From assembly GCF_002850605.1 (NCBI RefSeq), contig NZ_NXGB01000004.1:124001-188000 (forward strand): a stretch of 64,000 bases of DNA, given 5' to 3'. Both the position numbers and the translations under genes were made by a program. Each line of letters begins with the position of its first letter. The stretch's first letter is position 1. A model generated the notes under the pieces. The model saw only the letters and a program-made list of their open reading frames with translations, did no database searches and was not told where the DNA came from. Origin of the DNA: Pasteurella oralis. GTDB taxonomy: Bacteria > Pseudomonadota > Gammaproteobacteria > Enterobacterales > Pasteurellaceae. Of this stretch, positions 46,077 through 55,040 are shown piece after piece.

Positions 46077-47291
46077 GTGAATAAAACAGCTGGAAGCACA
46101 TTACTTGTTTCAGGCACTATGATTGGTGCTGGCATGTTAGCTATGCCGCTTACTTCTGCGGAAATCGGCTTTAGCTTTACATTAGTATTACTCATTTCGC
46201 TATGGGGATTATTGACTTATACCGCATTACTCTTTGCTGAAATTTATCAAACTGCTGAGCATGACGCAGGTATCGGCACCTTAGCTGCTCAATACTTTGG
46301 GCGTGCAGGACGAATTATCGCTACAGTCGTCTTATTAGTTTTCCTATATGCACTGCTTTCAGCCTATGTCACTGGCGGAGGTTCAATTCTTGCCTCTAGC
46401 TTACCAACGATTGCAGATAAAGAAACAACATCTAAACTCGCGATCGGGTTATTTACTCTATTCTTTGGTGCTTTTATTATTATTGGTACTAAAAGTGTAG
46501 ACGGAATCAACCGTTTACTATTTTTTATTATGCTAGGCACATTACTCTTAGTATTATGTTTAATGTTGCCAAAAGTCAGTCTTGATAATCTGATGGCAAT
46601 GCCTCTTGATAACGCGCTATTATTATCAGCCAGCCCAATTTTCTTTACTTCTTTTGGCTTCCATGGTTCTATTCCAAGTCTGAATAATTACTTACAAGGT
46701 AATGTAAAAGCATTGCGTTTTTCAATATTAACAGGTTCTACTATCACCTTAATCTTCTACATTGTGTGGCAACTTTCTACCCATGGTGTATTAAGCCAAA
46801 CACTGTTTTTGCAGATTCTAAAAGATGATCCAACGCTAAATGGTTTAGTCAATGCCAGTTTACAAATCACTGGCAGCCCAATACTGGCACAAGCTGTTAA
46901 AATTTTCTCGGCATTAGCATTAATCACTTCATTCTTAGGCGTGTCATTAGGCTTATTTGAATGTATTGAAGATTTATTAAAACGTTCATTTAATATTTCC
47001 GCAGGTCGTCTTAGCTTAGGTGCATTAACCTTTTTACCACCCTTACTTTTCGCGTTTTTCTATCCACAAGGTTTCGTATTAGCGCTCAGCTATGCAGGAC
47101 AAATGTTTGCGTTTTATGCAGTAGTCTTGCCCGTTGCCTTAGTTTGGAAAGTACGTAAGCAACATGCTCACTTGTCTTATCGTGTCGCAGGTGGCACGCC
47201 TATGCTCCTATTGGTGTTAGTGCTGGGCGTTGCAATTACTTTGATTCCATTCATTATGCGTGCAGGTTATTTACCACAAGTGATCGGTTAG
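46077..47291 (+). CDS. tyrP: Tyrosine-specific transport protein TyrP
   Basis: Proton-driven tyrosine importer of the HAAAP family with eleven helices. The 404 residues match E. coli TyrP (403): GTMIGAGMLAMPL near 13-25, IFFTSFGFHGSIPSL in the middle, and SFLGVSLGLFE, then LTFLPPLLFAFFYPQGFVLALSYAG. Mtr and TnaB are paralogues, but the residue pattern and the two TyrR boxes favour TyrP. It starts with GTG at 46077 after AAGGAA. Tyrosine-responsive control through TyrR is predicted. Confidence 0.93.
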   Translation: MNKTAGSTLLVSGTMIGAGMLAMPLTSAEIGFSFTLVLLISLWGLLTYTALLFAEIYQTAEHDAGIGTLAAQYFGRAGRIIATVVLLVFLYALLSAYVTGGGSILASSLPTIADKETTSKLAIGLFTLFFGAFIIIGTKSVDGINRLLFFIMLGTLLLVLCLMLPKVSLDNLMAMPLDNALLLSASPIFFTSFGFHGSIPSLNNYLQGNVKALRFSILTGSTITLIFYIVWQLSTHGVLSQTLFLQILKDDPTLNGLVNASLQITGSPILAQAVKIFSALALITSFLGVSLGLFECIEDLLKRSFNISAGRLSLGALTFLPPLLFAFFYPQGFVLALSYAGQMFAFYAVVLPVALVWKVRKQHAHLSYRVAGGTPMLLLVLVLGVAITLIPFIMRAGYLPQVIG

Positions 47292-47381
47292 TAATGATGG
47301 GGAGCTAGAAAAATTGACTATAAAATTTCGCTAAGAATGTTATATTGGCTCAATAAAATACAGATAAAGCGGAATGAGAAT

Positions 47382-48005
47382 ATGAAAATTACAACATGGT
47401 TAAAAACGACGCTATTGATAGGCGCATTACTGAACTCAACCAACTTATCAGCAAATGCACCTGTTTATGTTGAATCACCCTCGATTGAAAATGTTAGTCG
47501 AGCCAGTTCTTATGTTTCCTATATGTATCGTATAGAAGCATTACGCAATCAATGGGTAGGCAATGATGCGATGTTTTTCATTCGTTTATCAAGCATTGAT
47601 ACTTTTGGTGATACCCGTTCTGCTTTAATTGCAAGCCTATCTGATAATAGTTACAGTATTGAACGCATTGCGACAAACTGTAATACAAAAGAAACGACAT
47701 TGAAAAGCAAAGCAGTATATGATGCCAATGCAAAATTGATTGAGTCTAATCAGCAAGACGTTTACCTCGGTCGCCCTATTCCTGATAGTTATATTACAGA
47801 GGCGGTGCTGGTGATGTGTGATGCCTTAGCAATTATTCCAGCCAATCCTAGCTTGCATGATGACAAAATGAAAGAATCTGCTCCGTTTATGAATATCATT
47901 AATGATCATGTACGCCGTCAAGGCGTTAAACCTCATGCCATCATTGTTGATCACATTGATGACTATTTACGCACTCGGTTAAATGCCAAAAAATCAAGTA
48001 AATAA
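47382..48005 (+). CDS. Exported protein of unknown function
   Basis: A 207-residue protein with a clear signal peptide (MKITTWLKTTLLIGALLNSTNLSANA) and no membrane anchor, so it should be periplasmic or secreted. The start at 47382 is preferred; an earlier start would hide the signal. The mature part has two cysteines, about 70 residues apart (IATNCNTKET and LVMCDALA). The spacing and the preceding strand recall the surface-adhesin E family of Haemophilus, but the similarity is faint. It follows tyrP by 90 bp and ends at a hairpin. Function not known. Confidence 0.75.
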   Translation: MKITTWLKTTLLIGALLNSTNLSANAPVYVESPSIENVSRASSYVSYMYRIEALRNQWVGNDAMFFIRLSSIDTFGDTRSALIASLSDNSYSIERIATNCNTKETTLKSKAVYDANAKLIESNQQDVYLGRPIPDSYITEAVLVMCDALAIIPANPSLHDDKMKESAPFMNIINDHVRRQGVKPHAIIVDHIDDYLRTRLNAKKSSK

Positions 48006-48008
48006 CAA

Positions 48009-48028
48009 AGGGACTCATTGGAGTCCCT
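48009..48028. terminator. Hairpin between the exported protein gene and yheS
   Basis: An 8-bp stem (AGGGACTC / GAGTCCCT) with an ATTG loop lies 4 bp after one stop and 23 bp from the convergent yheS stop. It is moderately T-rich on both sides, so it may serve both genes. Confidence 0.75.
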
Positions 48029-48050
48029 CAATTTTATAAAACCAGCCTTG

Positions 48051-49976
48051 TTATTCAACAAGCAACAGCTCAACTGCTTCTTGAAGTGCTAGCCATTCCA
48101 TTTCGATCTCTTCTAGCTGCTTTTTATAACTGACTTGTTCAGCTAAAAGTGCGGTGAGTTTTTCTTTATTTTCCGCTAAATACAATGCACTATCACTTAA
48201 TTGTGCTTCAATATCAACTAAGTTATTCGATAATTTGCCCATTTGAGTTTCTAATTGTTGTAGCTTTTTACGGAGTGGAGCGGTCTGTTGTCTTAATTCT
48301 GCTTCTCGACGCTTTTGCTCTTTACGGTTCGCACTACTGTTGCTATTGTCGCTGCTGCTTTGCGTATTCAGTTTCACTTCTGGTGCGCGGTTTAGCTCAT
48401 TCAACCATTTTTGGTAATCCTCTAAATCACCGGAAAATGGGGCGACTTTCTTATCATGCACTAAATAAAATTCTTCCACAGTATTACGCAGTAAATGACG
48501 ATCATGGGATACTACAACTAACGAACCTTGATAATCCACTAAGGCTTCTGTTAAAGCTTGGCGCATATCAAGATCTAAGTGGTTGGTTGGCTCATCAAGT
48601 AATAATAAATTTGGTCGCTGCCATACAATCAATGCCAATACTAAACGCGCTTTTTCCCCACCAGAAAAAGAGTTTACGGCTTCATTCACTTTGTCGCCTT
48701 TGAATGCAAAACCGCCAAGATAATCTCTGAGCTGCTGTTCCGTATGTTGTGGTGCCAGTTTTTGCAGATGCCATAATGGGCTTTCATCAGCCCGTAGGGT
48801 ATCTAATTGATGCTGCGCAAAATAGCCAAGCTGTACACCTTTAGCAAGTTGTATCTGTCCTGAAAGGGCGGATAATTCACCCGCCAACAATTTAATTAAT
48901 GTCGATTTCCCTGCCCCATTTTTACCCAATAAGCCAATTCGCGAGCCAGGGACTAAATTCAATTTAATGTTTTCTAAAATTTCGACCGCACTTTGCCCCT
49001 CGCTATTAAGATAACCCGCACTGACCTGTTCCATCGAAAGCAAAGGATTAGGCAGTGCCAACGGCTCACGAAAGGCAAAACGGAAAGGATTATCTACATA
49101 GGCAGGTGCGATCAGCTCCATCCGCTCAAGGGCTTTCACACGGCTTTGCGCTTGTTTTGCTTTACTCGCTTTGGCTTTAAAACGATCAATATATTTCTGT
49201 AAATGCGCAATTTTTTGTTGTTGTTGACGATAAAGTGCGCTTTGCTGAGCAAGCTTTGTTGCACGTTGTATTTCAAAGGAAGAATAATCCCCTGTGTATT
49301 CATTTAACTTTTGATTTTCAATATGCAAAATTTTATTCACAATAGGATCAAGAAAATCACGATCATGCGAAATCAATATCAATGTGCCTTTGTATTGTAC
49401 TAACCAACGTTCCAGCCACATAACCGTATCTAAATCTAAATGGTTAGTAGGCTCATCTAACAATAATAAATCAGAAGGGCAAAGTAACGCCTGAGCGAGA
49501 TTTAAGCGCATTCGCCAACCACCAGAAAAAGACTTCACTGGTTGCTGTAACTCCTCTTGGCTAAAGCCTAAACCATGTAATAACGCGGCTGCACGCGCTT
49601 GGATCGTCCATGCATCAATTGCATCAAGTTGTGCATGCAGATGTGCAATCTGATGCCCATCACCTTGTTCATTAGCAAGTGTCAGCGCGTGTTGTAAACG
49701 GCAATACTCACGATCACCCTCAATGACATAATCTAATGCTGCAGTGTCTAATGCTGGTGTTTCTTGATTAACCCAAGATAATGCCCAATGACTTGGAAAA
49801 CTGACTTCACCATTTTCCGCACTCATTTCTTGTTTAAGTAAAGCCAATAAAGAAGATTTACCACAGCCATTCTTTCCTACCAGCCCAACTTTTTGCCCTG
49901 GGTTAATAGTAACGGAGGTATTTTCGAGCAAAATAGATTGCCCACGTTTTAAGGTTAAATTTGTAAAAAAAAGCAT
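48051..49976 (-). CDS. yheS: ABC-F ATPase YheS
   Basis: Ribosome-associated ABC-F protein, without membrane domains, thought to relieve translation stalls. The 641 residues contain two ATPase domains. Walker A motifs are GKNGCGKSS and GKNGAGKST, signatures are SGGWRMRLNLAQAL and SGGEKARLVLAL, and each Walker B is LLLLDEPTNHLDLD. A P-site tRNA-interacting linker lies between (YRQQQQKIAHLQKYIDRFKA...). A C-terminal coiled coil follows. The close match to E. coli YheS separates it from Uup and EttA. Uptake sequences at 48147 and 48985. Confidence 0.96.
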   Translation of the reverse strand: MLFFTNLTLKRGQSILLENTSVTINPGQKVGLVGKNGCGKSSLLALLKQEMSAENGEVSFPSHWALSWVNQETPALDTAALDYVIEGDREYCRLQHALTLANEQGDGHQIAHLHAQLDAIDAWTIQARAAALLHGLGFSQEELQQPVKSFSGGWRMRLNLAQALLCPSDLLLLDEPTNHLDLDTVMWLERWLVQYKGTLILISHDRDFLDPIVNKILHIENQKLNEYTGDYSSFEIQRATKLAQQSALYRQQQQKIAHLQKYIDRFKAKASKAKQAQSRVKALERMELIAPAYVDNPFRFAFREPLALPNPLLSMEQVSAGYLNSEGQSAVEILENIKLNLVPGSRIGLLGKNGAGKSTLIKLLAGELSALSGQIQLAKGVQLGYFAQHQLDTLRADESPLWHLQKLAPQHTEQQLRDYLGGFAFKGDKVNEAVNSFSGGEKARLVLALIVWQRPNLLLLDEPTNHLDLDMRQALTEALVDYQGSLVVVSHDRHLLRNTVEEFYLVHDKKVAPFSGDLEDYQKWLNELNRAPEVKLNTQSSSDNSNSSANRKEQKRREAELRQQTAPLRKKLQQLETQMGKLSNNLVDIEAQLSDSALYLAENKEKLTALLAEQVSYKKQLEEIEMEWLALQEAVELLLVE

Positions 49977-50048
49977 TGCCTGTCAGTATGTCTCGTTCAA
50001 CTTTTATTATAGAATAAGGTATTTTCTACTTTTTTATCGGAGTTGCCA

Positions 50049-50666
50049 ATGTTTGATTCTCTTATCGTGCAATTTGTCGTGTTGTGGGCGGTTATTGATC
50101 CTATTGGTTCAGTTCCCGTTTACTTAACCAAGACAGTTGGCTTATCAATTGAAGACAGACGTAAAATCGCTTTAAAAGCCGTCGTCATTGCGACTGGGAT
50201 TTTAATGTTCTTCTTAATTTTAGGTCAGGGTTTATTGGAAGCAATGCAAATTCCACTTACTGCATTCCAAATTGCAGGCGGCTTAGTACTCCTCTTATTT
50301 GCATTGACGATGATTTTTGGTGAAGGAAAGCCAGAACATGAAATGCGTATGTCATCCAGTTTAAGCGAGCTTGCCGTTTATCCTCTTGCCGTTCCTTCTA
50401 TTGCTTCTCCTGGCGCAATGATGGCAATTGTATTATTAACAGATAACCATCGTTTTAGCTTTTTCGACCAAGTATTCACTACAATTATTATGCTGAGTAT
50501 TTTGTTTATCACGTATATTTTGTTACTGATGGCAAACAAAATCCAACGCTTAATTGGTAACACTGGTGCCGCCGTCATTAGCCGAGTGATGGGCTTAATT
50601 CTTGCCGCAGTGGCGATTAATAATATGTTAGTGGGGATTCGCGACTTCTTCACTCAAGTAGTATAA
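50049..50666 (+). CDS. MarC/YhgN-family membrane protein
   Basis: A 205-residue inner-membrane protein with six predicted helices, of the MarC (UPF0056) family, whose role is unknown. The opening FDSLIVQFVVLWAVIDPIGSVPVYL and the segments FQIAGGLVLLLFALTMI and YPLAVPSIASPGAMMAIVLL are typical. The ATG at 50049 lies 6 bases after GGAG; the in-frame TTG two codons earlier overlaps that site. It most resembles E. coli YhgN. Divergent from yheS by 72 bp. Confidence 0.87.
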   Translation: MFDSLIVQFVVLWAVIDPIGSVPVYLTKTVGLSIEDRRKIALKAVVIATGILMFFLILGQGLLEAMQIPLTAFQIAGGLVLLLFALTMIFGEGKPEHEMRMSSSLSELAVYPLAVPSIASPGAMMAIVLLTDNHRFSFFDQVFTTIIMLSILFITYILLLMANKIQRLIGNTGAAVISRVMGLILAAVAINNMLVGIRDFFTQVV

Positions 50667-50682
50667 CCACTCAAACCTACTC

Positions 50683-50722
50683 AAAGTGCGGTCAAAATTT
50701 TGAAAATTTCTACCGCACTTTT
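50683..50722. terminator. Bidirectional terminator from an uptake-sequence pair
   Basis: Exact inverted uptake sequences (50684-50692 and 50712-50720) form a 10-bp stem AAAGTGCGGT / ACCGCACTTT with A/T runs outside. It lies between the convergent marC-type gene and murR-like gene. Confidence 0.85.
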
Positions 50723-50728
50723 ATTCCC

Positions 50729-51589
50729 CTAACGGCGCTTATTCAATTGCCCAATCAATTCTCGGCTTTCCAAGATCAAGTCATTCGCATCTTCTTTTTG
50801 CTGCACAATGCCCATAAAGAGTAAATCTGTAATCGCATGTTGTGCTGTACGCGAGGCAATCGAAGAACTACGAAATTGTGATTCATCCGCGACTGAATAA
50901 AGTAAATAATCTGCTACAGCATGTAAGGGATTACTCAGCAGGGCTGTCAAAGCAATAATGGGAACCTGACGAGCTTGCGCATTTTCTGCTGCTAATAAAA
51001 TTTCGCGATGACGACCTGAAAACGAAATCAAAAATAACACATCTTGCGATGTTAAACTCTGACTCATTGCAAGTTGTGCATGGGTATCCGTTTCTGTTAC
51101 CGCAGGCAAACCAATTTTTGTCAGCTTATAAAACAAATCTTTAGCCACCAATGCGGAGTTACCGATCCCCATCAATTGAATCCGTTTTGCTCGCAATAAA
51201 CATTGAATCACATCTGCAATCTGCTGGGTCGGATTCAAACTTAAACTTTCTTTCAATGCTTGTTGTTTTTCCAAAAAAAGTTTCTCGGCAATTTCAGTCA
51301 AATCATCTTGATCAGTAATGTTATCGTGTAAATGAATACGCTTTTCTTGCTGTGCTTCTTGTCGAATTAATTCTTCACTAATCGCAAGCTTAAAATCACT
51401 GAATTTATCTGCTCCTAACTTCTGACTAAATTTAATGATTGCAGATTGACTCACTCTAATTTGTGCCGCAAGTACCTTTGATGAAGAAGATTTCACAATA
51501 GCTGGATTCTTCAGCATAAAATCTGCAATACGCTGCTCATTAGGCGAAAGTGAATGATAGGCATGCTTTAATTTAATTAAAAATCCCAT
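50729..51589 (-). CDS. murR: MurR/RpiR-family transcriptional regulator
   Basis: Predicted repressor of the adjacent murQP genes, sensing N-acetylmuramic acid 6-phosphate. The 286 residues (ATG at 51589 after GAGGAG) have an N-terminal helix-turn-helix (ADFMLKNPAIVKSSSSKVLAAQIRVSQSAIIKFSQKLG) and a C-terminal sugar-isomerase (SIS) domain. The SIS domain contains IQLMGIGNSALVAKDLFYKL and LFLISFSGRHREIL. The divergent partner murQ gives the functional call. The 117-bp gap holds two dyads suited as operators. Confidence 0.85.
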   Translation of the reverse strand: MGFLIKLKHAYHSLSPNEQRIADFMLKNPAIVKSSSSKVLAAQIRVSQSAIIKFSQKLGADKFSDFKLAISEELIRQEAQQEKRIHLHDNITDQDDLTEIAEKLFLEKQQALKESLSLNPTQQIADVIQCLLRAKRIQLMGIGNSALVAKDLFYKLTKIGLPAVTETDTHAQLAMSQSLTSQDVLFLISFSGRHREILLAAENAQARQVPIIALTALLSNPLHAVADYLLYSVADESQFRSSSIASRTAQHAITDLLFMGIVQQKEDANDLILESRELIGQLNKRR

Positions 51590-51633
51590 AGCTCCTCGCA
51601 GTAGCGGATAAAAAGTGAGCAAGCTCACAGAAT

Positions 51634-51683
51634 GAATAAATTATTCCCCAGAAAGATCCATTTTGGAATAAAATAATCCCAAA
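51634..51683. promoter_or_regulatory. Candidate MurR operators in the murR-murQ gap
   Basis: Two dyads lie here: a perfect GAATAA-A-TTATTC (51634-51646) and TTTGGAAT-N6-ATCCCAAA with one mismatch (51662-51683). They share a GGAAT-like half. The second lies 24-45 bp before the murQ start, over its probable promoter. Confidence 0.45.
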
Positions 51684-51706
51684 TAAAGCTATTCAAGGAA
51701 TTTTTT

Positions 51707-52612
51707 ATGCAAAGCTCAATTAACGGACTAATCACAGAAAGTCGAAATCCATTCAGTACAAATATCGATCAACTTTCAACTTTAGATATGTTAGCAGTAA
51801 TTAATCAGGAAGATCAAAAAGTTTCCTTAGCGGTAGAAAAAGTCTTGCCTGAAACGGCAAAAGCAGTTGACGCAATTGCAGAAGCCTTTATGAAAGGAGG
51901 GCGTTTAATCTATTTAGGCGCAGGTACATCAGGGCGGTTGGGCATTTTAGATGCCAGTGAATGTCCACCAACTTTTGGTACCCCACATGAACAAGTTGTC
52001 GGTTTAATCGCTGGTGGTCCCCAAGCAATTCTAAAAGCTGTAGAAAATGCAGAAGATGATCGCAACGCAGGTGTACAAGATTTGAAAAATATTCAACTAA
52101 ATGCACAAGATATAGTAATCGGCATTGCGGCAAGTGGTCGTACACCTTATGTCTTAGCAGGCATTGAATACGCAAAACAGTTAGGCTGCATGACAGTTGG
52201 TATTAGCTGTAACCCAAATTCAGCTCTTGCTAATCTTGCTCAAATTGCCATTACGCCAATCGTTGGCGCAGAGGTCATCACTGGCTCATCACGAATGAAA
52301 GCGGGTACCGCACAAAAATTTATCCTAAACATGCTAACCACAGGTGCCATGATTAAAACAGGCAAAGTGTTTGGCAACTTAATGGTTGATGTCGTGGCAA
52401 CAAATGCAAAATTAGTTGAACGGCAAAAAAATATTGTAATGCAAGTCACTCAGTGTGATTACAATCAAGCAGAGCAGGCATTAGAGCAGTCTGGTGGTCA
52501 ATGTAAAGTGGCTATTGTGATGCTGTTGCTCAATATGTCAGCGGAAGAAGCTAAAAATTATTTAGCTAAATCCAATGGTTTTATTCACCAAGCATTAACT
52601 TCAGTCAAGTAA
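51707..52612 (+). CDS. murQ: N-acetylmuramic acid 6-phosphate etherase
   Basis: Cleaves the lactyl ether of MurNAc-6-phosphate to GlcNAc-6-phosphate and D-lactate in cell-wall recycling. The 301 residues form a SIS-domain protein. [10 protein letters not shown] at the start, [27 protein letters not shown] with the catalytic Glu, and [27 protein letters not shown] are diagnostic. It starts 95 bp ahead of the gap dyads and is followed after 24 bp by murP, which is interrupted, so MurNAc import may be lost while MurQ still handles internal MurNAc-6-P. Confidence 0.97.
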   Translation: MQSSINGLITESRNPFSTNIDQLSTLDMLAVINQEDQKVSLAVEKVLPETAKAVDAIAEAFMKGGRLIYLGAGTSGRLGILDASECPPTFGTPHEQVVGLIAGGPQAILKAVENAEDDRNAGVQDLKNIQLNAQDIVIGIAASGRTPYVLAGIEYAKQLGCMTVGISCNPNSALANLAQIAITPIVGAEVITGSSRMKAGTAQKFILNMLTTGAMIKTGKVFGNLMVDVVATNAKLVERQKNIVMQVTQCDYNQAEQALEQSGGQCKVAIVMLLLNMSAEEAKNYLAKSNGFIHQALTSVK

Positions 52613-52636
52613 GGCAAGTTAAAAAAGGAGAAGATT

Positions 52637-54067
52637 ATGGCAGTCATAGATAATGCGATGATCCACAGGCTGATGCAGTTATTAGGTGGAAAGAGCAACA
52701 TTCAAACCGTCACTAACTGCATGACACGTTTGCGCGTGACATTACAGGATTCATCCGCAGTTGATATGGATGCGCTCAAAAAAATCGACGGTGTGTTAGG
52801 CGTAGTTGAAGCTGATGAGCAATTGTAAATCATTCTTGGACCAGGTAAAGCAACCAAAGCGGCAGAATTAATGAAAAGTTTAGTGGATACTGGTTTGGAA
52901 ACACCTTCGCTCAAAGAGATTGCACACGACCAAAAACAACAAATTAAATCAACACAAACCAGCAATATTCACCAATTCTTTGCTAAATTTGCGACTATCT
53001 TTACACCGCTCATTCCGGGTTTTATTGGTGCGGGCTTACTCCTTGGATTAGCGACAGTCTTGCAACAGGCATTTGTTGCGGGTGTTGAAAATCCAAACGG
53101 CTTTTTAGTCGATGTTATCGCTTATATGAAAGTATTCAGTAAAGGGCTATTTAGTTTCTTGAGCATTTTGATTGGTTATAACGCAGCAAAAGCCTTTGGT
53201 GGTTCTGGCGTCAATGGTGCCATCTTAGCTTCTCTATTTATCCTTGGCTACAATCCAGAAGCGACCAAGGGGATTTATTCTGGTTTAAGTAATTTCTTTG
53301 GTTTAACTATCGATCCACGCGGTAATATTATCGGGGTATTAATTGCAGCAATTGTAGGCGCTAAAGTAGAGCGTTGGGTGAGAAAATTCATTCCTGATAG
53401 TTTAGATATGGCATTAACCTCTACTGTCACATTGCTTATCATGGGCTGCTTTACTTTCCTATTAATTATGCCTGTGGGTGTCGCTTTGTTTAATGGTATG
53501 TCTTGGTTATTCTCAAACCTCAATGGTAATCCACTCGGTTCTGCAATATTAGCGGAATTATTTTTAATTTCCGTAATGCTTGGGATCCATCAAGGCTTTG
53601 TTCCCGTGTATTTTACTTTAGTCGAAACACAAGGCTTCAACGCGCTCTTCCCGATATTAGCAATGGCGGGGGCAGGTCAAGTTGGTGCTGCATTAGCGCT
53701 GTATTTTAAAGCCAATAAAGAGGCAGTGTTACGTACTCAAATTAAAGGTGCAATTATTCCGGGCTTCTTAAGTATTGGCGAGCCATTAATTTATGGTGTC
53801 ACTTTACCACGTGTCAAACCATTTATTACTGCTTGTATCGGTGGTGCAGCAGGAGGTTTCACGATCGGTTTAATCGCCTATTTAGGCTATCCAATGGGCT
53901 TAAACACAGTGTTCGGTCCATCCGGTTTGTTAGCGACACCATTGATGACTTCACCACTTGGTGTTTTCCCCGCAATCGCTACCTACTTACTAGGCACCGT
54001 TGTCGCTTATATAACAGGTTTTATCACGACTTATTTCTTTGCAACTAAAGATGTTGATTTAAGTTAA
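52637..54067 (+). pseudogene. murP: N-acetylmuramic acid PTS transporter MurP (EIIBC), interrupted by an in-frame TAA
   Basis: Imports and phosphorylates MurNAc using the PTS. The frame starts at the ATG at 52637 behind AAGGAGAAG. The EIIB part has phosphorylated Cys28 in VTNCMTRLRV. At codon 64 a TAA (52826-52828) stops it. The same frame then continues with [15 protein letters not shown] and the whole EIIC domain to 54067 ([52 protein letters not shown]). E. coli MurP has Gln at this place (QVVFGPGKA), so a single CAA to TAA change explains the break. The rest is undamaged, so the mutation is recent, or a sequencing error, or readthrough occurs. An ATG at 52871 could restart EIIC alone. Confidence 0.9.
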
Positions 54068-54135
54068 AGCGTTTCTACTTTACCGTACTGCAACCTACGG
54101 TCTCCCTTAGGAAAACTTTACGAAAATCAACATTT

Positions 54136-54162
54136 GGGTAGAACAATAGTCTGCCCTTTTTT
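54136..54162 (+). terminator. murP terminator
   Basis: A 7-bp stem (GGGTAGA / TCTGCCC, one wobble pair) followed by six T residues, 69 bp beyond the murP stop. Confidence 0.75.
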
Positions 54163-54219
54163 ATTGCGTTAAAACTTGAACAAAATCGACCGCACTTTTA
54201 TCGCTGATCTGCACTCTTT

Positions 54220-54978
54220 TTATTGACAAACATGTAATTTCACATGGTTAGCTTTCAAGATTTCTAAAATCGGGTCTGGTGGGCTTGCATCAGTGAAAAC
54301 ATGTTCGACATCGGCAATAGAGCCTAAGCGAACCATGGCACGACGTGAAAATTTGGAATGATCAGTGACTAAAAATGTTTTACGCGAACTTTCAATAATG
54401 GCACGTTTTACTTGTACTTCGTGGTAATCGTAATCCAATAATGAACCCTCTAAATCAATGCCGCTAATACCTAAAATACCAAAATCTAAACGGAATTGCG
54501 AAATAAAGGCAACCGTTGCTTCGCCAATAATGCCGCCGTCTTGACGTAATGATCCCCCTGCTAAAATAATATCAAAGGTATCATTTTGCATTAAAATATA
54601 AGCGGCATTGATGTTATTGGTGACAATGCGTAATTTTTGATGATTCAACAGTGCATTAGCAACTGCTTCCGGTGTGGTACCTATATCAATAAATAGTGAA
54701 GCACCGTTGGGAATTAAAGTAGCGACTTGCTGGGCAATACAATTTTTGCCTTTTAAAAAGAAATTTTTACGTTCAGCATAGTCACTATTTTCAGCTGTCG
54801 AAGGCGACGCTGCGCCACCATGATGGCGGCGGATTAAGTTTTTTTCGGCCAACTCATTCAAATCACGACGGATCGTGGGTGGGCTAACATCTAATAAAGC
54901 GACTAGCTCTTCGGTACTGACATAGCCTTTTTGTGTCACTAAATCGACAATTTTTTGATGACGAATCGATTGTTTCAT
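54220..54978 (-). CDS. glpR: Glycerol-3-phosphate regulon repressor GlpR
   Basis: DeoR-family repressor of glycerol-3-phosphate genes. The 252 residues (ATG at 54978, MKQSIRHQKIVDLV) have an N-terminal helix-turn-helix GYVSTEELVALLDVSPPTIRRDLNELAE. The sensor domain has FIDIGTTPEAVANALL, GGIIGEATVAFISQFRLDFGI and DYHEVQVKRAIIESS, matching E. coli GlpR closely. A start 13 codons earlier is possible but adds unlike residues. It follows glpG after 62 bp on the same strand, as in E. coli glpEGR. Confidence 0.95.
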   Translation of the reverse strand: MKQSIRHQKIVDLVTQKGYVSTEELVALLDVSPPTIRRDLNELAEKNLIRRHHGGAASPSTAENSDYAERKNFFLKGKNCIAQQVATLIPNGASLFIDIGTTPEAVANALLNHQKLRIVTNNINAAYILMQNDTFDIILAGGSLRQDGGIIGEATVAFISQFRLDFGILGISGIDLEGSLLDYDYHEVQVKRAIIESSRKTFLVTDHSKFSRRAMVRLGSIADVEHVFTDASPPDPILEILKANHVKLHVCQ

Positions 54979-55040
54979 GTTGTGTTTTTCACTTGTTAGA
55001 GTTAAGTGCGCTGACATTTTATGCTATTTTATAACACAGA

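Noticed and set aside
48185-48703. 172-codon open frame opposite yheS
   Set aside because: Mirror of the yheS coding sequence; no start signal and no recognisable domain.
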